Of a stretch of 64,000 bases of DNA, positions 10,365 to 18,610 are shown in pieces; position 1 is the first letter of the stretch; the number at the start of each line of letters is the position of its first letter. The position numbers and the translations under genes were made by a program. The stretch is from Streptomyces cathayae (lineage in GTDB: Bacteria; Actinomycetota; Actinomycetes; Streptomycetales; Streptomycetaceae). The DNA is taken from the NCBI RefSeq assembly GCF_029760955.1, contig NZ_CP121682.1, positions 6,572,001 to 6,636,000 on the forward strand. Direction: 5' to 3'. A model generated the notes under the pieces. It searched no databases. It was not told the origin of the DNA and saw only the letters and a list, made by a program, of their open reading frames with translations.

Positions 10365-11128
10365 GCCCCGGGAGTCCCGGGAGCCCTTTGGCCCCCGGAG
10401 CCCGCCGGCTCGCGGCCGCCGGACCGTCCGGGCCGGTCGGGCAGGGGCGTGAGCAGCATGCGTCCGGCGAAGCCGACCGCCATGTCCAGCCGCGCGGCGA
10501 ACTCCTCGGCGACGTCCGGCAGTCCGCGCAGCGCCCACAGCGCGCGGGCCGCCGTCCAGGCGGCGTCCCGGGCGTGGTCCAGGCTCCACGCGGCGAGCAG
10601 ATGGGTCATCGGGTCGGCGAGCTGGAGCAGGTCGGGACCCGGCATCAGGTCCTCGCGGATGCGCTCCTCCAGCGTGACCAGGAGGTCGCCGACGTGGTCG
10701 AACTCGTCCTCCACGTCGGCGGGTTCGCAGCCGAGCGTACGGCAGGTGTCCACGACGGCGAGCGCCAGGTCGTGGCCGATGTGCGCGTTGATGCCCGCCA
10801 GCGCGAACTGCAGCGGACGTACGCCCGGATGGTGGCGGAACTGGAACAGCGGACGCCAGCAGGCCGGTGGGCGGCGGCCCTCGGACACCGCCTCGACGGC
10901 GGCCAGATAGCGCTCGGCGAACAGCACGTCCAGGGTGACCGCCGCCCGCGTGTCCGCGGGCGGACCCGCGTCGATGCGCCGGTCCACCTCCGTCGTCACC
11001 GCGAGGTAGACGCGGTTGAAGTCCGCGATCCCGTCCCGGCGGGGCAGGGCGGAACCGAGGGCGCGCATCCGGGAGACGACCGTGTCTACGGGGGTGCAGA
11101 CTTGACGGGCTTGTTCGCATTGCGCCAT
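10325..11128 (-). CDS. DUF5995 family protein
   Basis: A 267-residue protein that I recognise as the actinobacterial DUF5995 family from the block HHPGVRPLQFALAGINAHIGHDL near the middle and the surrounding helical character. No signal peptide or membrane segment is present, and no biochemical function is known to me. The His-rich conserved helices could bind a cofactor, but that is speculation. The C-terminal 30 residues are low-complexity (GGREPAGSGGQRAPG). The 3' end overlaps the end of the davB-like gene by 40 bp, tail to tail. The start could be ATG 11128 or the internal ATG at 11068; neither has a strong Shine-Dalgarno. Confidence 0.7.
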   Translation of the reverse strand: MAQCEQARQVCTPVDTVVSRMRALGSALPRRDGIADFNRVYLAVTTEVDRRIDAGPPADTRAAVTLDVLFAERYLAAVEAVSEGRRPPACWRPLFQFRHHPGVRPLQFALAGINAHIGHDLALAVVDTCRTLGCEPADVEDEFDHVGDLLVTLEERIREDLMPGPDLLQLADPMTHLLAAWSLDHARDAAWTAARALWALRGLPDVAEEFAARLDMAVGFAGRMLLTPLPDRPGRSGGREPAGSGGQRAPGTPGAQSSESSTGAISS

Positions 11129-11229
11129 GAGCGCAGAGTCGCACCTTTAGTGTGGTGCCGGTGGCGGCGGGCCCGGCGTTTCCCCGGATCGGGGGAACGC
11201 GCCCGTCGTGGGGGAGGGGGAGCAGTACT

Positions 11230-12435
11230 GTGTCAGGCTCGCGTGCCCAACGCCTGGCTGCCCGGCGGTCCGCGCGCAGAGGCGCGGCCCGGCGCGCCGC
11301 CATGGTCGCGGCCGCCTCCCTCGTGGTCGCGGTCGGCACCGCCGCCGGGGTGGTCTCCTCGGTGGACGACGGACGCGGCTCGGACGAGGCACGGCCCGAG
11401 ACGACCGCGTCACCGCGGCTGGAGGCACTGCCCGCCGTGCCGTCGTCGGCGTCCCCGTCGACCGAGGCGCCGTCCCCCTCCGCGTCGGCCTCTCCCGAGC
11501 CCCGGGCGGAAAAGACGGGTGCCGCGCCGTCCGTGTCGCCCGGCGCGCGGGAGCAGCGGTCGGCCCCGGTGTCCCCCGGGCTCTACCGCCACCCCGATTC
11601 CCAGGTCCTGGACTGGGTGCGGGCCCACCCCGGTGATCCGCGCCGCGCGGTCATAGCGTCCCGCATCGGTGACCGGCCGGCGGCGGTGTGGTTCGCCGAC
11701 CACTCACCGGACACGATCACCGCGCGAGTGCGCGCGATCACCTCGGCCGGCGCCGCGCGGGGCCGGGTGCCCGTCCTCGTGCCGTACACGATTCCCGACC
11801 GCGACTGCGGCGGGCACTCCCGGGGCGGGGCACCCGATCTGGACGCCTACGACGGCTGGATCGACCGGTTCGCCGCCGGACTGGGGTCCGGTGAGGTCAT
11901 CGTGATCCTGGAGCCGGACTCCCTGGCCCAGGTCGAGTGCCTCTCCGCGGGGCAGCGCGCCGACCGCTTCGCCTCACTGGCCCGCGCCGGACGGGTGCTG
12001 AAGGAGGCCGATCCCCGGGCCCGCGTCTACTACGACGCCGGGCACTCCGGCTGGAACGCGCCCGTGCGGCAGGCCGGTTGGCTGCGGCAGGCCGGGGCCG
12101 CGTCGGCGGCCTCCTCCGACGGCGTCTTCAGCAACGTCTCCAACTTCCACGACACGGCCGACGAGATCACCCACAACCGGCGGGTGCTCGACGCGCTCGG
12201 CGGCCCGCCCGGCCTGGGCGCGGTGATCGACACCAGCCGCAACGGCAACGGAGCCCCGGCCGACGGCGAATGGTGCGACCCCGCGGGCCGCAAGCTCGGC
12301 CGGGCCCCGACGCTCCGCACCGGCGAGGCCGGGATCGACGCCTACCTCTGGGTGAAACTGCCGGGGGAGTCGGACGGCTGCAAGGGCGCGCCGGGCACCT
12401 TCACCCCGTCGTACGCCTACGACTTGGCGCGCTGA
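11230..12435 (+). CDS. Secreted glycoside hydrolase family 6 (cellulase-type)
   Basis: A 401-residue exported beta-1,4-glucanase candidate. A basic N-terminus and a hydrophobic segment (MVAAASLVVAVGTAAGVV) form a signal or anchor. A Ser/Pro/Ala-rich linker runs to about residue 120, followed by a GH6 catalytic domain. GH6 signatures visible are the acid-residue loop YTIPDRDCGG, the block VIVILEPDSLAQ, the YYDAGHSGW strand and ISNVSNF-like FSNVSNFHDT. The C-terminus has WVKLPGESDG. No cellulose-binding module is present. The GTG at 11230 is preferred over upstream GTG 11152 because a GGAGGGGGAG Shine-Dalgarno lies just before it. It ends 19 bp inside the convergent permease gene. Confidence 0.88.
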   Translation: MSGSRAQRLAARRSARRGAARRAAMVAAASLVVAVGTAAGVVSSVDDGRGSDEARPETTASPRLEALPAVPSSASPSTEAPSPSASASPEPRAEKTGAAPSVSPGAREQRSAPVSPGLYRHPDSQVLDWVRAHPGDPRRAVIASRIGDRPAAVWFADHSPDTITARVRAITSAGAARGRVPVLVPYTIPDRDCGGHSRGGAPDLDAYDGWIDRFAAGLGSGEVIVILEPDSLAQVECLSAGQRADRFASLARAGRVLKEADPRARVYYDAGHSGWNAPVRQAGWLRQAGAASAASSDGVFSNVSNFHDTADEITHNRRVLDALGGPPGLGAVIDTSRNGNGAPADGEWCDPAGRKLGRAPTLRTGEAGIDAYLWVKLPGESDGCKGAPGTFTPSYAYDLAR

Positions 12436-13892
12436 GCGCCCCCGCCGTCCGCCTCGTCCCCGCCGTTTCCGCTGTTCCCGCCGTCCCCGCTGTTCCCACC
12501 CCGACCGTCCTCGCTCCCGCTGTTCTCGTCGTAGGCGGAGGTGCCCGCGTCGAGCAGCGGCGGCTGGGTCTTGAGGTGGGCCGGCGCGAAGGCGCGCAGC
12601 GCGTGGTACCCGGTGATGACGACGAGGGAGCCGAGCGCGATACCGCTGAGCGAGAAGGTGTCGGTGAACTCCATGGTGACGTTGCCGACGCCGATGATGA
12701 TGCCCGCGGCGGCCGGCACCAGGTTCAGCGGATTGCGCAGGTCCACCTTGGCGTTGATCCAGATCTGGGCGCCGAGCAGGCCGATCATGCCGTACAGGAT
12801 GACGGTGATCCCGCCGAGCACGCCCCCGGGGATCGCGGCCACGACCGCGCCGAACTTCGGGCAGAGGCCGAACAGCAGGGCGAAGCACGCGGCGGCCCAG
12901 TACGCGGCGGTCGAGTAGACCCGGGTCGCCGCCATCACGCCGATGTTCTCGGAGTAGGTGGTGTTGGGCGGGCCGCCGACGGCGGTGGACAGCATGGAGC
13001 CGACGCCGTCGGCGGAGATGGCCGTGCCCAGCTTGTCGTCGAGGTTGTCGCCGGTCATCTCGCCGACGGCCTTGACGTGCCCGGCGTTCTCGGCGATCAG
13101 CGCGATGACGACCGGCAGGGCGACCAGGATCGCCGACCACTCGAAGGACGGGCCGTGCAGGTTCGGCAGACCGATCCAGTCGGCCTGGCCCACACCGGAC
13201 AGGTCCAGGCGCCAGTGGTCGGTGACCTTGCCGCTCGCGTCCGCGGAGTGGATCCGGCCGAAGACCAGGTCGAGGACCCAGGAGAGCGCGTACCCGAAGA
13301 CCAGCCCGAGGAAGATCGCGATACGGGACCAGAAGCCCCGCAGGCACACCACCGCCAGGCCGGTGAACAGCATCACGGACAGGGCGGTCCACTGGTCCTG
13401 CGGCCAGTACGTGGCGGCGGTCACCGGCGCCAGGTTGAAGCCGATCAGCATCACCACCGCGCCGGTGACGATCGGCGGCATCGTGGCGTGGATGATCCGC
13501 GCCCCGAAACGCCGCACCGCGAGCCCCACCAGGAACAGCGCGGCCCCGACCACGAACACCGCGCCGGTCACCGTGGCGCTCGACCCGCCCTGGGCCCGGA
13601 TGACCGCGGCGACGCCGACGAAGGAGAGCGAGCAGCCCAGATAGCTGGGCACCCGGCCGCGCGTGGCCAGCAGGAAGACGATGGTCGCGACGCCCGACAT
13701 CATGATCGCGAGGTTGGGGTCCAGGCCCATCAGCACCGGGGCGACGAACGACGCCCCGAACATCGCCACGACGTGCTGGGCGCCGAGTCCCGCGGTACGG
13801 GGCCAGGAGAGCCGTTCGTCGGGGCGGACCACCGCGCCGGGAGCCGGGGTGCGTCCGTCTCCGTGCAGTGTCCAGCGGACGCCGAGATCCAT
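12417..13892 (-). CDS. NCS2-family uracil/xanthine permease
   Basis: A 491-residue nucleobase:cation symporter with about 14 hydrophobic segments. It has NCS2 signatures such as GLGAQHVVAMFGASFVAPVL in the first membrane segment, LIAENAGHVKAVGEMTG in segment 8 and GGPPNTTYSENIGVMAATRV after it, the region that binds nucleobase. Uracil is the likeliest substrate by overall similarity to UraA/PyrP types; xanthine is possible. A Gly/Asn/Asp-rich C-terminal tail of about 35 residues (NSGDGGNSGNGGDEADGGG) is encoded by short imperfect repeats. Start ATG 13892 fits the family; the frame is open to 14168. A 9-bp-arm inverted repeat lies 53-77 bp upstream. Confidence 0.9.
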   Translation of the reverse strand: MDLGVRWTLHGDGRTPAPGAVVRPDERLSWPRTAGLGAQHVVAMFGASFVAPVLMGLDPNLAIMMSGVATIVFLLATRGRVPSYLGCSLSFVGVAAVIRAQGGSSATVTGAVFVVGAALFLVGLAVRRFGARIIHATMPPIVTGAVVMLIGFNLAPVTAATYWPQDQWTALSVMLFTGLAVVCLRGFWSRIAIFLGLVFGYALSWVLDLVFGRIHSADASGKVTDHWRLDLSGVGQADWIGLPNLHGPSFEWSAILVALPVVIALIAENAGHVKAVGEMTGDNLDDKLGTAISADGVGSMLSTAVGGPPNTTYSENIGVMAATRVYSTAAYWAAACFALLFGLCPKFGAVVAAIPGGVLGGITVILYGMIGLLGAQIWINAKVDLRNPLNLVPAAAGIIIGVGNVTMEFTDTFSLSGIALGSLVVITGYHALRAFAPAHLKTQPPLLDAGTSAYDENSGSEDGRGGNSGDGGNSGNGGDEADGGGAQRAKS

Positions 13893-13944
13893 GGGGTGTC
13901 GCTTTCGTCGTTCGTGCAGCGTGTCCGGACCATTGTCGGGGCTC

Positions 13945-13969
13945 TCCAGGTGTGCTTCGTACACCTGGA
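13945..13969. promoter_or_regulatory. Inverted repeat between permease and thioesterase
   Basis: TCCAGGTGT, seven bases, then ACACCTGGA: perfect 9-bp arms. It sits in the divergent promoter region of the permease (-) and thioesterase (+), so an operator is more likely than a terminator. Confidence 0.45.
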
Positions 13970-14000
13970 CAGGTCTGCTCCGGCTGTCTGAGCGTCTGCT

Positions 14001-14006
14001 TAGGAT
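14001..14006 (+). promoter_or_regulatory. -10 box candidate for the thioesterase gene
   Basis: TAGGAT matches the Streptomyces -10 consensus TAGRRT and lies 62 bp before the GTG start at 14068. The -35 region is weak. Confidence 0.35.
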
Positions 14007-14067
14007 GAGGGCGCGCCGTCGGTTCGTGTAGGCGGCACTCATTCCGTACGCACCAGGAGTTCCGCCC

Positions 14068-14526
14068 GTGACCGCCGAAGCCCCGACCGCCCCCGCCCTG
14101 TCGTACGGCCGGCTGATCCCGGTGACCGTCCACTTCGACGACCTCGACGCGCTGGGGCTGCTGCACAACGCGCGCTATCCGCTGATGGTCGAGCGGGCCT
14201 GGGCCGAACTGTGGGAGGAGCACGGCATCCGCTTCGAGGGCGACTGGACGGCGGCCGGCGACGCCTGCAACGCGGTCAGGGAGCTGCGGATCGGCTACGA
14301 GGCCCCGGTGACCCGGACCGGCGCGTACGCCGTCCACCTGTGGCTGGAGCGGTTGGGGACGACCGGGCTGACCTACGGTTTCCGCTTCTGCTCGCGGGAC
14401 GGGGCGGTGACCTACGCGCGGGGCAGCCGGGTGCTGGTACGGCTGGACGCGAAAACCCTGCGCCCGGCGCCCTGGAGCGAGACGCTCAGGGCCGCGGGCC
14501 GGGAACTGCTGCGTCCGGGCGGATGA
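14068..14526 (+). CDS. Acyl-CoA thioesterase, hot-dog fold (4HBT type)
   Basis: A 152-residue single hot-dog domain. The N-terminal strand and loop VTVHFDDLDALGLLHNARY contain the Asp expected at the active site of 4-hydroxybenzoyl-CoA-type thioesterases. The rest has the expected pattern of one long helix and an antiparallel sheet (LRIGYEAPVTRTGAYAVHLW). It probably hydrolyses a fatty or aromatic acyl-CoA in the cytoplasm; the substrate is unknown. The GTG start has AGGAG eight to nine bases upstream. The 3' end overlaps the convergent MFS gene by 41 bp. Confidence 0.85.
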   Translation: MTAEAPTAPALSYGRLIPVTVHFDDLDALGLLHNARYPLMVERAWAELWEEHGIRFEGDWTAAGDACNAVRELRIGYEAPVTRTGAYAVHLWLERLGTTGLTYGFRFCSRDGAVTYARGSRVLVRLDAKTLRPAPWSETLRAAGRELLRPGG

Positions 14527-15691
14527 CCTTCACACGGTCCCCGGAGCGCAGCACGCCCGCGAGGCCGGCCAGACCGCAGGACAACACCGTGACCAGGACG
14601 AACGACACCATCAGACTGGTCGCCTGGGCCAGCAGGCCGATCGCGCTCGGAGCGATCAGGCCCGAGGTGTACGTGATGGTCGCGACGCCCGCGATGGCGA
14701 GGCTGGGATGGGTGCCGCTGCGGCCCGCCGCGGCGAAGCACAGCGGCACCACCACCGCGATGCCGAGGCCCATCAGCGCGAACCCGGCCATCGCCGTCGC
14801 GGGGTGCGGGGCGAGGACGATCAGCAGTCCGCCGGTGACGGCGACGACGCCGCTCGTGCGCACTGTGCGCACCGCGCCGTAGCGGTCCACCACCCGGTCC
14901 CCGGCGAGCCGGGCGATCGCCATGGTGAGCGTGAACCCGGTGGTGCAGGCCGCGGCGAGCCCCGGCGAGGCATCCAGCCGGTCGCGCAGATAGACCGCCG
15001 ACCAGTCGAGGCTCGCACCCTCCGCGAAGACCGCGCAGAAGCCGATGGCGCCGATCAGCAGCGCGGAGCGGGGCGGCAGCGCGAACCTCGGCGGCGGCTC
15101 CTCGTCCTCGGCGGGCTGCAGGTCGAGCACATGGCCCGCGGCGGCGACACCCGCCACGGTCAGGACACCGGCCGCGAGCGCGTGGTGCAGCCGGGCGTCC
15201 GTGCCGAGGTGCGCGGCGAGGGTGCCGGCCGCCGAGCCGACCAGGGCACCGACGCTCCACATGCCGTGCAGCCCGGACATGATCGACCGCTCGAGCCGGT
15301 TCTCCACCTCCACCCCCAGGGCGTTCATCGCGACGTCGGACACGCCGGCCGTGGCGCCGTAGACGAACAGGACCAGGCAGAGCGTCAGCAGGTTCGGGGC
15401 GATCGACGGCAGGACCAGCGCGAGCGTCCACAGGGCGATCAGTCCGCGCAGCGCGGTGCGGGCGCCGAAGCGGTGGCTGACCCGCCCCGCCAGCGGCATC
15501 GCGAGGGACGCACCGATCGCGGGGAAGGCGAGCGCGAGCCCCAACTGCCCCGGGCTCACGCCGGCATGGTCCTGGATCCAGGGCACGCGCGTGGCGAACG
15601 AGCCGGTCACGGCGCCGTGCACGGCGAACACGGCGCCCACGGCGTACCGCGCCCTCCGTACCTTGTGTTGCCCGTACACCTCTGCGGTCAT
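14486..15691 (-). CDS. MFS transporter (YbjJ/FucP-like)
   Basis: A 401-residue protein with about twelve membrane segments. Motif-A-like RVSHRFGARTALRGL follows segment 2 and a second copy (ARLAGDRVVDRYGAVRTV) lies in the C-terminal half. The general look is of the YbjJ/FucP subgroup of small sugar or drug carriers. The ATG at 15691 has GGGAGGGGC upstream. It is divergently transcribed from a ROK-family regulator across a 181-bp gap with a 19-bp palindrome, so a sugar or sugar-derived substrate controlled by that regulator is a fair inference. The 3' end overlaps the thioesterase gene by 41 bp. Confidence 0.85.
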   Translation of the reverse strand: MTAEVYGQHKVRRARYAVGAVFAVHGAVTGSFATRVPWIQDHAGVSPGQLGLALAFPAIGASLAMPLAGRVSHRFGARTALRGLIALWTLALVLPSIAPNLLTLCLVLFVYGATAGVSDVAMNALGVEVENRLERSIMSGLHGMWSVGALVGSAAGTLAAHLGTDARLHHALAAGVLTVAGVAAAGHVLDLQPAEDEEPPPRFALPPRSALLIGAIGFCAVFAEGASLDWSAVYLRDRLDASPGLAAACTTGFTLTMAIARLAGDRVVDRYGAVRTVRTSGVVAVTGGLLIVLAPHPATAMAGFALMGLGIAVVVPLCFAAAGRSGTHPSLAIAGVATITYTSGLIAPSAIGLLAQATSLMVSFVLVTVLSCGLAGLAGVLRSGDRVKVIRPDAAVPGPRP

Positions 15692-15740
15692 GGTCCCGCC
15701 CCTCCCGGCCGCACGTGGCCCTCACGCGCCGCCGTAAACT

Positions 15741-15759
15741 ATCAGGGAGGCTTCCTGAT
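15741..15759. promoter_or_regulatory. Palindromic operator candidate between MFS and ROK genes
   Basis: ATCAGGGAGGCTTCCTGAT is a nearly perfect 19-bp palindrome 50 bp upstream of the MFS start and 114 bp upstream of the ROK start. It is the only strong symmetric element in the gap and is the natural binding site for the adjacent ROK repressor. This is inferred from position and symmetry. Confidence 0.6.
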
Positions 15760-15872
15760 GGATAAGGGGATTTTCGCCAGTCTCCCGGGCCGCGTACCGA
15801 TCCGGTCCCGCCGTCCACCGCCCGCCGATCACGGGCAGCCGATCACGGCAGCCGATCTGGAAGGATCACGCC

Positions 15873-17072
15873 ATGGCCGCATCCCCCAGCACCGCCAGAG
15901 CCATCAACGACCGGAACGCCCTGCGGCTGCTCCAGCAGGAAGGTCCGCTGACGGCAAGGCAGTTGAAGCAGCTGACCGGCCTGTCCCGGCCGACCGTCGC
16001 CGACCTCGTCGAGCGGCTGACCGCGGCCGGGCTGATCACGGTGGTCGGGGAGGCCGGGGAGCAGCGGCGCGGACCGAACGCGAAGGTGTACGGGATCGTC
16101 GCCGACCGGGCGCACCTGGCGGCGCTCGACGTTCGTACCGAGGGTGTCGCCGTGGTCGTCTCCGACCTCGTCGGTGCGGTGCTGGCCGAGGCCTGGGCGC
16201 CGATCGCGGTGGACGCCGGGACCGGCCCGGCCGTGGAGCGGGCGGTGACGCTGGTCGAGCGGACGGTGAAGGAGGCGGGCGCCGACCGGTTGCACACCGT
16301 CGGCATCGGTGCCCCTGGGCTGATCGACCCCGCGAGCGGCGAACTGCGGGTGTCCAAGGGGCTGCCGGAATGGCACCGTCTGCTGGTGGCCACGCTGCAG
16401 GAGCGGCTGCCCGCGGCACGCGTCAGCCTGGAGAACGAGACCAACCTCGCCGCCCTGGCCGAGCAGCGCGAGGGCACCGCCCGGGGCCGCGACACCTTCG
16501 TCCTGCTCTGGCTGGGCCACGGCACCGGCGCGGCCGTGATCCTGAACGGCTCCCTGCGCCGGGGCGCCTCCGGCGGCACGGGCGAGATCGGCTTCCTGCC
16601 GGTCCCGGGCACCGCCGGTCTGCCGTCGGCCGCCGACTGCGGCGGCGGCTTCCACTCCCTCGCGGCCGCGGCGGCGATCGCCGAACTGGCGGGGGAGTAC
16701 GGGGTCGTGGCCGAGCCGGACACGGAACCGGTGGCGGCGGGGGCGGTACGGGCCGCCGCCGCGAGGGCGCGCGAGGAGCCGGCCTCGGCGGACGCGCGCT
16801 TCCTCGACGCCCTCGCCGACCGCGTGGCCGTGGGGGTCGCGGCGGTGGCGGCGCTGCTGGACCCTGGATGCGTGGTGCTCGGCGGGGAGATCGGCCAGGC
16901 CGGAGGCACGGAACTCGCCGCCCGCGTACAGGACCGGACGGCCCGGATGTCACCGCTGTCCACCGAGGTGCGCGCGAGCCTCCTGGGCGGCGGCGCGGTG
17001 CTGCGCGGTGCCCTCCTGACGGCCCGGGACCGCGCCCAGGACGAGCTCTTCGGCCCACCCGCCGCACTTTGA
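15873..17072 (+). CDS. ROK-family transcriptional regulator
   Basis: A 399-residue NagC/XylR-type repressor. The N-terminal winged helix (LRLLQQEGPLTARQLKQLTG, recognition helix LSRPTVADLVERL) covers about residues 12-60. The ROK sugar-kinase-like domain follows, with LLWLGHGTGAAVILNGSL and GGTGEIGF. Two ROK kinase hallmarks are altered: the catalytic-Asp position reads ENETN instead of ENDAN, and the CxCGxxGC zinc motif is reduced to a lone Cys (ADCGGGFHS). It is therefore probably a pure regulator with little kinase activity. ATG 15873 has GGAAGGA upstream. It is divergent from the MFS gene, its likely target. Confidence 0.88.
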   Translation: MAASPSTARAINDRNALRLLQQEGPLTARQLKQLTGLSRPTVADLVERLTAAGLITVVGEAGEQRRGPNAKVYGIVADRAHLAALDVRTEGVAVVVSDLVGAVLAEAWAPIAVDAGTGPAVERAVTLVERTVKEAGADRLHTVGIGAPGLIDPASGELRVSKGLPEWHRLLVATLQERLPAARVSLENETNLAALAEQREGTARGRDTFVLLWLGHGTGAAVILNGSLRRGASGGTGEIGFLPVPGTAGLPSAADCGGGFHSLAAAAAIAELAGEYGVVAEPDTEPVAAGAVRAAAARAREEPASADARFLDALADRVAVGVAAVAALLDPGCVVLGGEIGQAGGTELAARVQDRTARMSPLSTEVRASLLGGGAVLRGALLTARDRAQDELFGPPAAL

Positions 17073-17130
17073 CGCCGGGCGCCCCGCTCCGCCACCGGGC
17101 GCTCGCCCCGGCCCCCTCCGGCTCGCCCGC

Positions 17131-17889
17131 CTACTCGCCGACGCGTCCCCGCCCCGCCCGTGCGGCCAGGAACTCCTCGAAGGTGCCCTTGCCCACCGCG
17201 CGCTCCGGGGCGAGGTGGCTGCCGGCGCGGAAGGCCCGGTAGGCGGCGCCCCGGAGCGGAACCCTGACCACCGCGCGGCGTCGCCCCGTCGCCCGGAGGT
17301 AGGAGCGCGCCAGGGAGTCGAGCGTCCTCACCTCCGGGCCGCCCATGTCCTCGACGCGCCCCGCCGGCCCGCCCCCGGCCAGCTCGGCCAGGCGGTCCGC
17401 GACCTCGGTCACCTCGATCGGCTGGTCCTTCACACGGGACGGCAGCAGCAGCACCGGGAGCCTGCCCAGCCCTTCGAACACCGTGAGCAGCAGGTCGTGG
17501 AACTGGGTCGTGCGCAGGACGGTCCAGCCGATCCCGGACTCCTCGACCAGCCGTTCCACCGCGAACTTGGTCCGGTAGTAACCGAACGGCACCCGGTCGA
17601 CACCGACGATCGAGATGTACACGAGGTGCCCCACCCCGGCCCGCCGTGCCGCCGCGAGAAGGTTCTCCGCCGCCTGCTCGTCTCCGCCGCGCGGTGTGCT
17701 CGCACAGTGGACGACCGTGTCCACCCCGGTGACGGCCTCGTCCAGCGTGCTGCCGCCCCGGCGCAGGTCGACGGCGTACGGACGGGAGTGCCGGCTGAGC
17801 ACCCGCACCTCGTGCCCGTCCGTCCGCAACCGTTCGGTCAGGTGCCGGCCGAGGGCTCCGGTGCCGCCGGTCACCAGGATCGTGCTCAT
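17131..17889 (-). CDS. NAD(P)H-binding SDR-type oxidoreductase, NmrA-like
   Basis: A 252-residue atypical short-chain dehydrogenase/NmrA-like protein. The N-terminal Rossmann motif VTGGTGALGRHL (GxxGxxG) is at residues 6-17 and is followed by a basic VRVLSRHSR stretch that favours NADP(H). The catalytic YxxxK appears as YYRTKFAVERL, but the upstream Ser/Thr position is less clear, so it may act as a redox sensor or a nucleoside-diphosphate-sugar-like epimerase rather than a classical dehydrogenase. The ATG at 17889 gives the conserved STILVTGGTG start. It stands alone, 58 bp from the convergent ROK gene. Confidence 0.8.
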   Translation of the reverse strand: MSTILVTGGTGALGRHLTERLRTDGHEVRVLSRHSRPYAVDLRRGGSTLDEAVTGVDTVVHCASTPRGGDEQAAENLLAAARRAGVGHLVYISIVGVDRVPFGYYRTKFAVERLVEESGIGWTVLRTTQFHDLLLTVFEGLGRLPVLLLPSRVKDQPIEVTEVADRLAELAGGGPAGRVEDMGGPEVRTLDSLARSYLRATGRRRAVVRVPLRGAAYRAFRAGSHLAPERAVGKGTFEEFLAARAGRGRVGE

Positions 17890-18610
17890 GCTGTTCAGCC
17901 CCTCGGGAGATGCGGTGCTCCCCGCTGGAGCACCCTCGTCCACAGGGACGGATCGGCGGCCCCGGATGTGACACGGGATCACGGACGACCCCGGCGGACG
18001 GCGTGGTGAGGCCCGGCGGCGGGCAAGGGCCGTCGTCACCGCCGCCGGGCCGGTCTGTGCGGAGGCCGCATCAGACGCTAAAAGGACTAGACCACTGTGG
18101 TCAATGGGTGGGTGCAGGTCGGGAGGGCGCGTTCGACGGCGTTCAAGGGGGCAGGCGGGGCGCGGGTGGGCTGCTGTGCGCCGGTTGTGCGCCGGTTGTG
18201 CGCCGGTGGCGCGTGATGTCCGAGGGCCGGCCGCGGGCGGGCGGCGCGCACGGACGCCTTTTTCTGTGAGGCACCCCACACCCCTCACCTGTATGGGTGG
18301 TGGCCGGGCATGGCACACTGGGCCCAGTACCAGCAGCAGCGCACTCCGGGGTCGGTGAAAGTCCGAACCGGCGGTTACAGTCCGCGACCCGGCCGCTTCC
18401 AGTGGCCGGTTGACCAGGTGAAATTCCTGGACCGACGGTTAAAGTCCGGATGGGAGGCAGTGCGCGGCGGGCGGGCATTCGTGCGCGCCGCCGTATCGGT
18501 TCACCCTCGGGTGAACTCCGTCCGGCGTCGCCCCCGGTGTACCTGCCCGTACCTCTGTCGTCATCGACAGCCCCGGAGTCCGTGCCCGAAGAGGCAGGAG
18601 GACCCGGGAA
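17890..18610. other. Intergenic region containing the FMN riboswitch leader of the rib operon
   Basis: 721 bp. The left part (17890-18300) shows no gene, only repeated short words such as gtgcgccggttgtgcgccgg near 18175-18210. A CACACT at 18314-18319 could be the -10 box of the rib transcript. The riboswitch follows at 18341-18465, then about 145 nt of leader to ribE. Confidence 0.6.
18341..18465 (+). promoter_or_regulatory. FMN riboswitch (RFN element)
   Basis: The region contains the conserved FMN-aptamer words in order: CTCCGGGGTCGGTGAAAGTC, CCGAACCGGCGGT with AGTCCGCGAC, GGTGAAATTCC, ACCGACGGTTAAAGTC and GGATGGGAGGCAGTGC. The outer stem pairs GCACT (18341-18345) with AGTGC (about 18460-18464). 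FMN binding is expected to switch off ribE-pnuC-ribBA-ribH, most likely by sequestration downstream since no classic U-tract terminator is seen. Confidence 0.95.

Noticed and set aside
14708..17242. 844-codon plus-strand frame across the MFS and ROK genes
   Set aside because: Overlaps two genes in other frames and is extremely Arg/Gly-rich without structure.
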